Below are positions 1 through 5,335 of a stretch of DNA of 6,498 bases, piece by piece. The notes beneath the pieces are model-generated. The model had not been told where the DNA came from. It was given only the letters and a program-made list of their open reading frames with translations, and did no database searches. This DNA comes from Sva-07 sp031426215 (GTDB lineage Bacteria > Actinomycetota > Acidimicrobiia > Acidimicrobiales > Ilumatobacteraceae). How positions within the stretch are numbered: position 1 is the stretch's first letter; each line of letters starts with the position of its first letter. Both the position numbers and the translations under genes were made by a program. Location: positions 1 through 6,498 of the forward strand of contig JANPKU010000049.1 of NCBI GenBank assembly GCA_031426215.1, written 5' to 3'.

Positions 1-154
1 GGGGACCGTCAGCGGACGGCAAGTGCCTAGTCACTCGCCGCAGGCGGGTCCGTCTCAGATAACTGGTACGGACTGATTCTCAATGAAGGGGCGCCATGCG
101 TTCTGCGGAGGAACCGCAGCCTCAAGTCGGCGGTATGGGCAGTACCCCGACCTG
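1..154. other. left edge, no gene assigned
   Basis: This stretch lies downstream of the minus-strand kinase gene that ends at 155. All three plus frames hit stops within the first 80 bases or so. The minus-strand frames running through it are mostly the antisense of the kinase and show no recognisable protein pattern. A small inverted repeat (CGCC GCA GGCG, about 37-47) is too weak to call a terminator. The tail of a gene lying mostly outside the window cannot be excluded. Confidence 0.4.
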
Positions 155-946
155 CTACGGAGCGACGAGCACGAGGACACGTCGAGCGAGTTCGAGCGGG
201 TCGGGGCTGTTTGTCGTGTCGATCTCGAGGTCGTACGCCCAGCCGTCGTGGACGCCCAGCGACTGCCCTGCGATTCCCGCCCACCGGCCGGTTCTCTGTT
301 CACGATCTCCAAGCACGTCGAAGTCGCACCTCATACCGACGGAGATGACCTCGATGCCGCTGAAGGCTTTGATGATCTCGTCGTAGGTGTGGCCTGCCGC
401 CGACAGTGCGACGTGGTTGCCGGCGCTCGCGAGCGCGGCAATCGCAGCCATGTACCCGCGGTGCAATGCGGGTGCGCTGTCGCGCCAGATCAGATAGCCG
501 GGCTGCACGGTGCCGATTTGCTCGGGTTCGTCGAACACCACGAGCGGGAACCAGGCGGCGGATTGAAGGGACCGCATCAGCGTCGACTTGCCAGCACCCG
601 ATGGACCGTTGACGACGATCACGAGTCCGCCGGCGATACCGGAGAATGAAGCCGGCTTCATGTAGGTGTGCAACCAGGTGAGCAGCCCGTCGTCACTGCG
701 AGCGAACACGATGCGGGCGATCCCGAGGTCACTCGTGACGACTGCATCGATCCGCGACTGGTTGCCTGCGATCGCGTCGATCGAGACGTGACCAGTGCAC
801 ACCGGTCGAAGCTCCGCCTCGATCACATCGGCCTCGACGTTCGGGGCGAGGAGATCTGAGATCAGCCGGTTGTCACCGACACGCTTCATCAGGGTGCTCA
901 GGAGTGCCCGAGCACCCTCATCCCCGCCGCCTCCGACTCCAGCCAC
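155..946 (-). CDS. P-loop kinase, chloramphenicol phosphotransferase-like, with unassigned N-terminal domain
   Basis: Predicted 263-residue cytoplasmic protein. The C-terminal half (about residues 106-263) resembles the chloramphenicol phosphotransferase-like (CPT) P-loop family: a beta strand leading into Walker A GPSGAGKST (114-122), an acidic VFDEPE segment (137-142) where the family carries its catalytic Asp, a helix-rich middle, a strand ending VGMRC (203-207), an arginine-rich lid (about 214-221) and the closing YDLEIDT (238-244). CPT family enzymes transfer phosphate from ATP to a small-molecule hydroxyl; the substrate here is unknown and antibiotic resistance should not be assumed. 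Residues 1-105 match no domain I recognise. The frame stays open upstream to 1108, but that extension is Arg/Pro/Cys-rich, runs across the divergent gene's upstream region, and looks non-coding. GTG 946 was chosen because a TACGCT -10-like box sits exactly 7 nt upstream, as in leaderless actinobacterial genes. ATG 889 is the alternative. Neither has a Shine-Dalgarno sequence. Confidence 0.78.
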   Translation of the reverse strand: MAGVGGGGDEGARALLSTLMKRVGDNRLISDLLAPNVEADVIEAELRPVCTGHVSIDAIAGNQSRIDAVVTSDLGIARIVFARSDDGLLTWLHTYMKPASFSGIAGGLVIVVNGPSGAGKSTLMRSLQSAAWFPLVVFDEPEQIGTVQPGYLIWRDSAPALHRGYMAAIAALASAGNHVALSAAGHTYDEIIKAFSGIEVISVGMRCDFDVLGDREQRTGRWAGIAGQSLGVHDGWAYDLEIDTTNSPDPLELARRVLVLVAP

Positions 947-953
947 GACAGTC

Positions 954-959
954 AGCGTA
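954..959 (-). promoter_or_regulatory. possible -10 box for a leaderless kinase transcript
   Basis: On the minus strand TACGCT fits the actinobacterial TANNNT -10 pattern and is followed by exactly seven bases and then GTG. This would put the transcription start on or next to the start codon. No good -35 is seen at 17 bp (TCGAGG is a poor match). The box lies in the short divergent region shared with the plus-strand gene at 1051. The match is short, so this is only a candidate. Confidence 0.33.
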
Positions 960-1050
960 GAACGAACCCAGCAACGCCTCGAGCCGGCGTTGGCGGACGC
1001 GTGTGGAGCCTGCATTCGGCAAAGCTGACAGCGTGGACGTGGGTGAACGC

Positions 1051-1209
1051 ATGTTGCTGTGGTGCGAGGGCGGGCCGTCGATGGGCCGGGCGACGACGTA
1101 TCCGCCACCGTTGGAGATCGCCGTCGACGGAGGAATGTACGTGCTGGTGGATGACGGACCGGTCGAGGAATGGTGCTACCGGTTCATCGAGGAAAGGGGA
1201 CAGGCGTGA
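1051..1209 (+). CDS. small conserved hypothetical protein (LLWCEGGPS type)
   Basis: This 52-residue protein begins MLLWCEGGPS, continues through TTYPPPLEI and ends in a YVLVDDGP...EEWCYRF segment. I recognise this as a short protein found repeatedly in actinobacteria, of unknown function. The pattern of Trp, Cys, Pro and acidic residues suggests a compact folded domain with no membrane segment or signal peptide. ATG 1051 was chosen over GTG codons at 1003, 1033 and 1039 because the conserved block starts there and GGGTGA lies about 4 nt upstream. Its stop codon overlaps the start of the next gene (GTGA, 1206-1209), so the two are probably co-transcribed and translationally coupled. Confidence 0.75.
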   Translation: MLLWCEGGPSMGRATTYPPPLEIAVDGGMYVLVDDGPVEEWCYRFIEERGQA

Positions 1210-1784
1210 GCAGTCTGGATGCGAAGGAAGAGTTGCGTAGCTACTTGCGGGGCGCTCGCGAGACCCTCGTCTGGAAGCTCGAGGGGCTGAGTGAGTACGA
1301 CATCCGACGTCCTCTGACTCCATCGGGTACGAACCTGCTCGGTCTCGTCAAGCACAGCACTGCCACACATTTGGGGTACTTCGGCGAGGTGTTCGGGCGT
1401 TCGAGTGCGGAGGTCGGCGAGCGGTTCGCCGGCGATGCCGGGCCAGCCGCCGAGTTCTGGGCGACCGCCCACGAGTCCCAGCAGGAAATCGTGAACCGCT
1501 ACCGGAGCGCTTGGGACTTCGCTGACGCGACCATCGACGAACTGACCTTGGACACCGTCGGACATGTGTGGTGGTGGGGGGATGCTCGCGTCACGTTGCA
1601 TCACGTCGTGCTCCACGTGATCGCCGACACGCAGCGACATGCCGGCCACGCTGACATCCTTCGTGAACTCATCGACGGCGCCACCGGAATGCTCCGAGGT
1701 GCCGACAACCTGCACATCCGTGATCCCGCCGATCAGCAGCGGTTCCACGAGCAGGTGGAGTCCGCGGCAGCGGAGTACCTGTAG
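1206..1784 (+). CDS. DinB family protein (DUF664)
   Basis: Predicted 192-residue four-helix-bundle protein of the DinB/DUF664 superfamily, which includes mycothiol-dependent maleylpyruvate isomerase and bacillithiol transferases. Visible hallmarks are WKLEGLSEYDIRRP (23-36), the helix-2 block GLVKHSTATH (46-55), a Trp-rich turn VWWWGD (121-126) and the helix-4 block HHVVLHVIADTQRHAGHADILREL (132-155). The probable metal ligands are H50, D141 and H145, fitting the H...(E/D)xxxH arrangement of the family. Members bind a divalent metal and often act in low-molecular-weight thiol chemistry, but the substrate cannot be predicted. The GTG start at 1206 is supported by a purine-rich GAGGAAAGGGGA just upstream and by the GTGA overlap with the preceding small gene. 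Upstream in-frame ATG 1170 would extend into that gene and adds only unconserved residues. Confidence 0.9.
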   Translation: MSSLDAKEELRSYLRGARETLVWKLEGLSEYDIRRPLTPSGTNLLGLVKHSTATHLGYFGEVFGRSSAEVGERFAGDAGPAAEFWATAHESQQEIVNRYRSAWDFADATIDELTLDTVGHVWWWGDARVTLHHVVLHVIADTQRHAGHADILRELIDGATGMLRGADNLHIRDPADQQRFHEQVESAAAEYL

Positions 1785-1942
1785 GCGGTGAATGCGCAAC
1801 CCAAGCCGAGCGTCAGTGGTGATGGAGCTGGAATTGGACCGCGTCTTCGACCAGCACGGTGCCGAGACGGTGGTAATTGATCCTGCCGTTGACAACCGTC
1901 GGGCTACCCGGCGGTCGGGAATGCCTGTGGCGTCGAGGCAGA

Positions 1943-2317
1943 ATGATCGCCGTGCGCGTCGTCCGTCTCGATCATGTCCAGTTGGCGATGCCTACGGGTT
2001 GTGAGGCTGAAGCGGTCGCCTTCTACGAGGGCATCCTCGGCATCGCCCAGGTTCCAAAGCCCGATCATCTCGCAACTCGAGGTGGATGCTGGTTCGAGGA
2101 TGGGGATCTGAAGGTTCACCTCGGTGTCGACCCTGACTTTCGCCCGGCGACAAAGGCGCACCCTGCATTTGTCGTCGACGACGTGCGCAGCATCGCGAGT
2201 GCCGTCGCCGCAGCCGGGTTCGCCGTGAAGGACGATGAGCCGCTCGAGGGGTACGACCGCGTCTACGTGACCGATCCCTTCGGCAACCGCATCGAACTCA
2301 TGCAACCCGATGCGTAG
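1943..2317 (+). CDS. VOC family protein (glyoxalase/bleomycin resistance fold)
   Basis: Predicted 124-residue protein, the usual size for a single-module vicinal oxygen chelate protein built from two beta-alpha-beta-beta-beta repeats. It opens with RLDHVQLAMP (8-17), then AFYEGILG (26-33), CWFEDGDLKVHLGVD (49-63), AHPAFVVDD (72-80) and closes with VTDPFGNRIELMQP (109-122). Likely metal-site residues are H11, H59 and E118. The family includes glyoxalase I, extradiol dioxygenases and drug-binding resistance proteins; this compact subtype is usually left unassigned. ATG 1943 is preceded by CGAGGC at suitable spacing. GTG 1952 is an alternative, and ATG 1877 would add an unconserved stretch. It is separated from the upstream DinB gene by 158 bp and followed after 34 bp by a second DinB gene, so it probably shares a transcript with the latter. 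Confidence 0.9.
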   Translation: MIAVRVVRLDHVQLAMPTGCEAEAVAFYEGILGIAQVPKPDHLATRGGCWFEDGDLKVHLGVDPDFRPATKAHPAFVVDDVRSIASAVAAAGFAVKDDEPLEGYDRVYVTDPFGNRIELMQPDA

Positions 2318-2351
2318 CCGGTGTTTGGGGGCAGTGAGGCAGACTTGGCCG

Positions 2352-2867
2352 ATGGAGCGCACCGACCCTGATCTGCAGGCCGACGAATGGACATCGCTCG
2401 TGGAGTTCCTGAGCTATCACAGGGCAACATTTCTGAGCAAGATTGCCGGATTGGATCATGAGCAGCTCAATCGCCGGCATGCGCCGTCGGAGCTCACGCT
2501 GGCCTCGCTCACCAAGCATCTCGCGCTGGTGGAGGACTCTTGGTTCCACGAAGACTTCCTGGGTGTTGCGCTCCCCGAGGCGTGGTCGAGTGCGCCGTTC
2601 GATCAGGATCCGGATTGGGAATTCCACTCCGCTGCCGATGACGACCCCGCTGGTCTGGCCGCCCTGTACATGGCGGCGTGCGATCGCAGTCGGGCGATCA
2701 TTGGAGCGGCGGAATCGCTCGACACGCTGTCGGCACGCGTCAGCGAGCGTGAAGGCAAGGCGTACTCGCTTCGTTGGATCATGTTGCACATGATCGAGGA
2801 GACCGCTCGTCACAACGGTCATGCGGATTTCCTGCGAGAAGCCATCGACGGCCGAGTTGGCGAGTAG
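2352..2867 (+). CDS. DinB family protein (DUF664), second copy
   Basis: Predicted 171-residue DinB/DUF664 protein from a different subgroup than the copy at 1206-1784. Hallmarks are the MERTDP start, a conserved helix with RATFLSKIAGLDHEQL (24-39), LTKHLALVEDSWF (53-65), the acidic DQDPDWEF (84-91) and the helix-4 block LRWIMLHMIEETARHNGHADFLRE (140-163). The expected metal ligands H56, E150 and H154 match the His...Glu-x3-His set described for mycothiol-dependent maleylpyruvate isomerase. An enzymatic thiol or leaving-group transfer role is plausible but unproven. ATG 2352 was chosen because family members I recall begin MERT. The ribosome site is weak (GAGG 12 nt upstream), and GTG 2334 or ATG 2310 in the same frame remain possible. 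Confidence 0.9.
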   Translation: MERTDPDLQADEWTSLVEFLSYHRATFLSKIAGLDHEQLNRRHAPSELTLASLTKHLALVEDSWFHEDFLGVALPEAWSSAPFDQDPDWEFHSAADDDPAGLAALYMAACDRSRAIIGAAESLDTLSARVSEREGKAYSLRWIMLHMIEETARHNGHADFLREAIDGRVGE

Positions 2868-2891
2868 GCGGATTTCTCGCTGCGGTCTTGA

Positions 2892-2905
2892 CGAAACTCA
2901 TGCGC
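2892..2905 (+). repeat. direct repeat copy 1 flanking recombinase remnant
   Basis: CGAAACTCATGCGC here matches CGAAACATGCGC at 3441-3452, apart from a two-base CT gap. This copy overlaps the stop codon of the truncated recombinase frame. The pair brackets about 535 bp containing the recombinase fragment and a gene-free stretch. It could be a target duplication or attachment-like scar, or it could be chance. Confidence 0.35.
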
Positions 2906-3209
2906 ACCGCCGTGTCGGGCGATCAAAAGATGAGCAGCTCACCGACTGGCCGCCACTGATCCGGATCACGGTTCGGTCGCCGCGTTGGTGAGCCAGGAAC
3001 TCGAACACGTCGACCGTGGTCACCTCCAAAGGCGCCCTATCGATGACCGTGAAAAACGTCTTCAGATCATGAGCGACGGCCCCCAACGTGTTCGCCCGGC
3101 AGCGACCCGCCACGAACTCGAGATAGCGATCCACCACCGGATCACCCAACACATATCGGGCGTCGCCCAAGGGCGACACCGACCGAACGAAGACAGGAAA
3201 TGAGCTCAT
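2898..3209 (-). pseudogene. truncated tyrosine recombinase/integrase (N-terminal domain only)
   Basis: The 103-codon frame begins MSSFPVFVRSV and carries a core-binding (SAM-like) integrase N-terminal domain: DPVVDRYLEFVAGRC (23-37), NTLGAVAHDLKTFF (40-53), then EVTTVDVFEFLAHQRGD (61-77). I recognise this as the start of an actinobacterial site-specific tyrosine recombinase family, whose full proteins are about 300 residues or more. Here the family-like sequence fades after about residue 84 and the frame ends at a TGA. The catalytic domain with the Arg...His-x-x-Arg...Tyr residues is absent, and no continuation was found in the other frames before the neighbouring gene. The start has GGTGG a few bases upstream, so the fragment may still be translated, but it cannot be a working recombinase. 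It points towards the DinB gene (convergent). Confidence 0.75.
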
Positions 3210-3466
3210 CCACCAACGCTCCCAGCAGCCCCGGAAGTCGTCGCGGATACCGCCCGGATCACACGTGTATTAGGCGATCAGGGACACTCTGTCGAAGCTG
3301 GTCTACCCGTCTTCGTTCCCCTCGGCACGGGCACGACCGGGTTCTTGGGTCAACCGGGGTCGAACTCGGCGCGCGACCCAATGTCCGAAGCGTTCGTCGA
3401 TGTCAGCCCGCAGCGGTCGACAGCCAACTCCGCGGGCGGGCGAAACATGCGCGTGTGGGGTAAGCA
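3210..3466. other. gene-free flank of recombinase remnant
   Basis: This 257-bp stretch contains no credible coding frame. The open frames across it have unnatural Arg/Ser/Pro-rich composition and no family pattern. It includes a small perfect inverted repeat (GACA CTC TGTC, about 3283-3293). A minus frame over about 3350-3480 reads somewhat protein-like but has neither start nor stop in a sensible place. It probably represents upstream or terminal DNA of the mobile element from which the recombinase remnant derives. Confidence 0.4.
3441..3452 (+). repeat. direct repeat copy 2 flanking recombinase remnant
   Basis: CGAAACATGCGC is the partner of the 14-bp copy at 2892-2905, with a two-base difference in length. 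It lies about 20 bp before the start of the flavodoxin-family gene, close to where intact chromosomal sequence seems to resume. Confidence 0.35.
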
Positions 3467-3472
3467 GTGCTC

Positions 3473-4195
3473 ATGCCTCAGTTCTCCGGCCTGTCCGCTG
3501 TTCTCCTCAACTGCTCGCTCGTGCACGACCCATCCAAATCACACACCAGACGACTCCTGTCACGGGTCGCAGGGGTCATGGATTCGGAAGGAGTCGCTGT
3601 CGAACTGATCCACATGCTCGACCACCGCATCGGATTCGGAATGGTGAAGGACACCACCACGCTTGGCGACGCCGTCGACGACTGGCCGGATATCCACCGC
3701 CGGATCATGGACGCTGACATTCTCGTCATCGGCACACCGATCTGGCTGGGGGTCAAATCGAGTGTCGCCACGCTCGCAATCGAGCGGCTGTATGCCTACA
3801 GCAGCGATACCAACAATGCCGGCCAGTACTTGTACTACGGAAAGGCGGGCGGGTGCGTCGTCACGGGCAACGAAGACGGCGTGAAGGCATGCGCGATGGA
3901 AACGCTCTACGCGCTCGCTCACATTGGTTACACGATCCCGCCACAGCCCGACTGCGGATGGATCGGAGAGATCGGCCCAGGACCCAGCTACGGCGACCCC
4001 GTCGAGGGCTCGGACATTCCGATGGGATATGCGAGCGAGTTCACGAACAAGAACGCCACCATCATGTGCTGGAACCTGATGCACACCGCCAAGATGCTGA
4101 AGGATCGGGGAGGTTTCCCGGTCGGCGGCAACGTCGCTGCGTCATGGCAGCTGACCACCAACGCTGCCGACCAAGACCCAGATCGCTCCTGGTAG
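3473..4195 (+). CDS. flavodoxin family protein / NAD(P)H-dependent FMN reductase-like
   Basis: Predicted 240-residue soluble protein with a flavodoxin-like fold. The first strand and phosphate loop are seen in LSAVLLNCSLVHDPSKSHT (7-25). A second flavin-contacting segment follows the third strand, ADILVIGTPIWLGVKSSV (81-98), and a TGNEDG loop (131-136) follows the fourth. The later IGYTIPPQPDCGWIGE...GPGPSYGDP (151-176) and NATIMCWNLMHTAKML (194-209) match an actinobacterial flavodoxin family I recognise. Such proteins bind FMN and probably move electrons from NAD(P)H to quinones or other acceptors; the acceptor is unknown. The gene appears complete, including its C-terminus. ATG 3473 gives the MPQFSGL start typical of relatives. 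GTG 3467 is only two codons earlier and has GGGG at better spacing, so it is an equal candidate. It is flanked upstream by mobile-element remains and downstream by a broken sigma operon. Confidence 0.88.
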   Translation: MPQFSGLSAVLLNCSLVHDPSKSHTRRLLSRVAGVMDSEGVAVELIHMLDHRIGFGMVKDTTTLGDAVDDWPDIHRRIMDADILVIGTPIWLGVKSSVATLAIERLYAYSSDTNNAGQYLYYGKAGGCVVTGNEDGVKACAMETLYALAHIGYTIPPQPDCGWIGEIGPGPSYGDPVEGSDIPMGYASEFTNKNATIMCWNLMHTAKMLKDRGGFPVGGNVAASWQLTTNAADQDPDRSW

Positions 4196-4333
4196 ATCCC
4201 GTCGAGAGATGGGGTTCACGAAGAGATCGGCGACCTGCTCCTATTGTCGTCCTACGATCGTGTGATCCGAACCGCCGTTCGGGGATACGGGCGTCCGTGC
4301 TCGGGGCGGAACGTTGTGCTCGAGGGCTGTTGA

Positions 4334-4624
4334 ACGGAACGACGCACCCGGCGGGACCGTTCGTTCGCTTCGGATGACACCATTCGTGCCGATGGTCCGC
4401 TCGAGCAAGCTGTTGCCCGGGAGGAAGCGGAACATGTGCGCTCGGCCTTCGCACGGTTGGCGCTCCACGAGCAGGAAGTCCTCGAACTGCGAGTCGTGGC
4501 GGGCCTGTGGTCGGACGGCGCGGCGCACGTGCTCGGTAAAGAGCCTGGAACGGTTCGGATGGCCCAAGCTCGCGCGCTTGGGCGTCTGAGGGTGATGATG
4601 GAGGAGGTGGACCGTGACAATTGA
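4334..4624 (+). pseudogene. ECF sigma factor remnant (region 4 only)
   Basis: From about 4400 the frame reads PLEQAVAREEAEHVRSAFARL, then HEQEVLELRVVAG and a helix-turn-helix with HVLGKEPGTVRMAQARALGRLR, which is a clear ECF sigma-70 region 4 (the -35 recognition domain). The same frame has a TGA at 4331-4333. The roughly 135 bp between it and the flavodoxin stop do not show the sigma region 2 motifs (core binding and -10 recognition) in any frame. A complete ECF sigma of about 180 residues would have to start near 4080, inside the intact flavodoxin gene, so region 2 has been lost. A GTG at 4436 after GGGAGGAA could still express a free region 4 peptide. The 3' end overlaps the anti-sigma start by 11 bases, the normal layout for such operons. 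Confidence 0.72.
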
Positions 4625-5240
4625 CGACGACGAGATGCTTGATCTGCTTGGCGCGGCGCTGATGGATGGCATGCCGACGGAGCCGCGCACGCCGGATGTA
4701 CAGCGACTCCGCGTCCTGGCAGCCCAACGCCAGGACCAACCACAGTCGGTAGCGACACTCCCTTCTCGTCACTCGCGGCGTCATCTCCGCCACCTGACGA
4801 CCGCAGCGGCAATCGCAGCAGCATTCGCCGGCGGGGTGTTGGTGGCCCGAGCTCAAGGACCTGCAAGCGACGAATCCGCAGGGGTGGTCGAGTTCGAGCA
4901 GGAGATTGCCACAACCGGGAACGGTCGGGTGGAGGTGGTCGGACAACGCGTGGACATCGGCCGCATCGTCGAGATCCGCTCAGAATCCCTCCCGATCCTG
5001 CCCACCGGCGCGTTCTACGAGGTGTGGTCCTCGCCGAAGGCGACACACCAACAACACCAAAGCGGATTTCCGCTGGAACATTCCACCCCGATCTCCCCGG
5101 CCGAACTCTCGTTGAAATGACCGCAGCGGTCGACCCCACCAAGTACCCGATACTTGCCATCACCGCCGAGACCGCAGACGGAGATCCCCGACCGTCTTCG
5201 AACGAGGTGATGCGCAGCACCCTCACCATCTTCCGACTGA
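4614..5240 (+). pseudogene. anti-sigma factor, RskA-like, frameshifted
   Basis: The GTG start at 4614 follows GGAGGAGG and overlaps the sigma remnant. Residues 1-60 form an N-terminal cytoplasmic part that begins with an acidic run (DDDEMLDLL, 4-12) and shows no zinc-binding HxxxCxxC motif. A membrane helix covers about 61-78, and an extracytoplasmic RskA-type domain follows (VVEFEQEI, SLPILPTGAFYEVW). At 5027/5028 the reading must shift: one base appears to be missing after the TGG codon, and the homologous sequence resumes in the next frame as LAEGDTPTTPKRISAGTFHPD, then VDPTKYPILAITAETADGDP, to about 5236. In the original frame the gene stops early at 5118-5120. In the shifted frame no stop occurs at the expected end; a TGA at 5238-5240 in the starting frame marks the likely ancestral end. 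Such proteins hold ECF sigma factors at the membrane. With its sigma partner also broken, the locus appears decayed. A sequencing error at one base cannot be ruled out. Confidence 0.75.
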
Positions 5241-5242
5241 AC

Positions 5243-5259
5243 AGGCCCCCTCGGGGCTT
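5243..5259 (+). terminator. hairpin after the anti-sigma gene
   Basis: AGGCCCC, loop CTC, GGGGCTT forms a 7-bp stem with one G-T pair, three bases past the presumed ancestral stop of the anti-sigma gene. No U-rich tail follows, as is common for GC-rich actinobacterial terminators. Its position supports 5240 as the original gene end. Confidence 0.5.
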
Positions 5260-5289
5260 CCGCCCGCCAGTTCCGGCCGAGACGCGCAA

Positions 5290-5316
5290 GAGCCGGGACC
5301 GTCCAGGTCCCGGCTC
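5290..5316 (-). terminator. strong hairpin between convergent genes
   Basis: GAGCCGGGACC, loop GTCCA, GGTCCCGGCTC makes a perfect 11-bp stem. It lies 20 bp past the stop of the minus-strand secreted-protein gene and about 50 bp past the end of the plus-strand anti-sigma gene. It probably ends transcription from the minus side and may act in both directions. There is no long T tract on either strand. Confidence 0.7.
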
Positions 5317-5335
5317 CTCGAAACAGTCGATGAGT

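Noticed and set aside
947..1108. N-terminal extension of the kinase to ATG 1108
   Set aside because: The extra 54 residues are Arg/Pro/Cys-rich, overlap the divergent small gene on the other strand, and add no conserved sequence.
1889..1917. TTGACA as a -35 box for the VOC gene
   Set aside because: The hexamer is perfect, but the sequence at the required spacing (CGGTCG) bears no resemblance to a -10 box.
1785..1942. Protein-like open reading on both strands between the first DinB gene and the VOC gene
   Set aside because: Short readings on both strands look plausible, but neither has a proper start with a ribosome site and neither matches a family I know. Treated as spacer.
4062..4946. A 294-codon minus-strand open frame
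   Set aside because: It overlaps the flavodoxin gene end and the sigma and anti-sigma sequences. Its composition is shadow-like and it has no motif.
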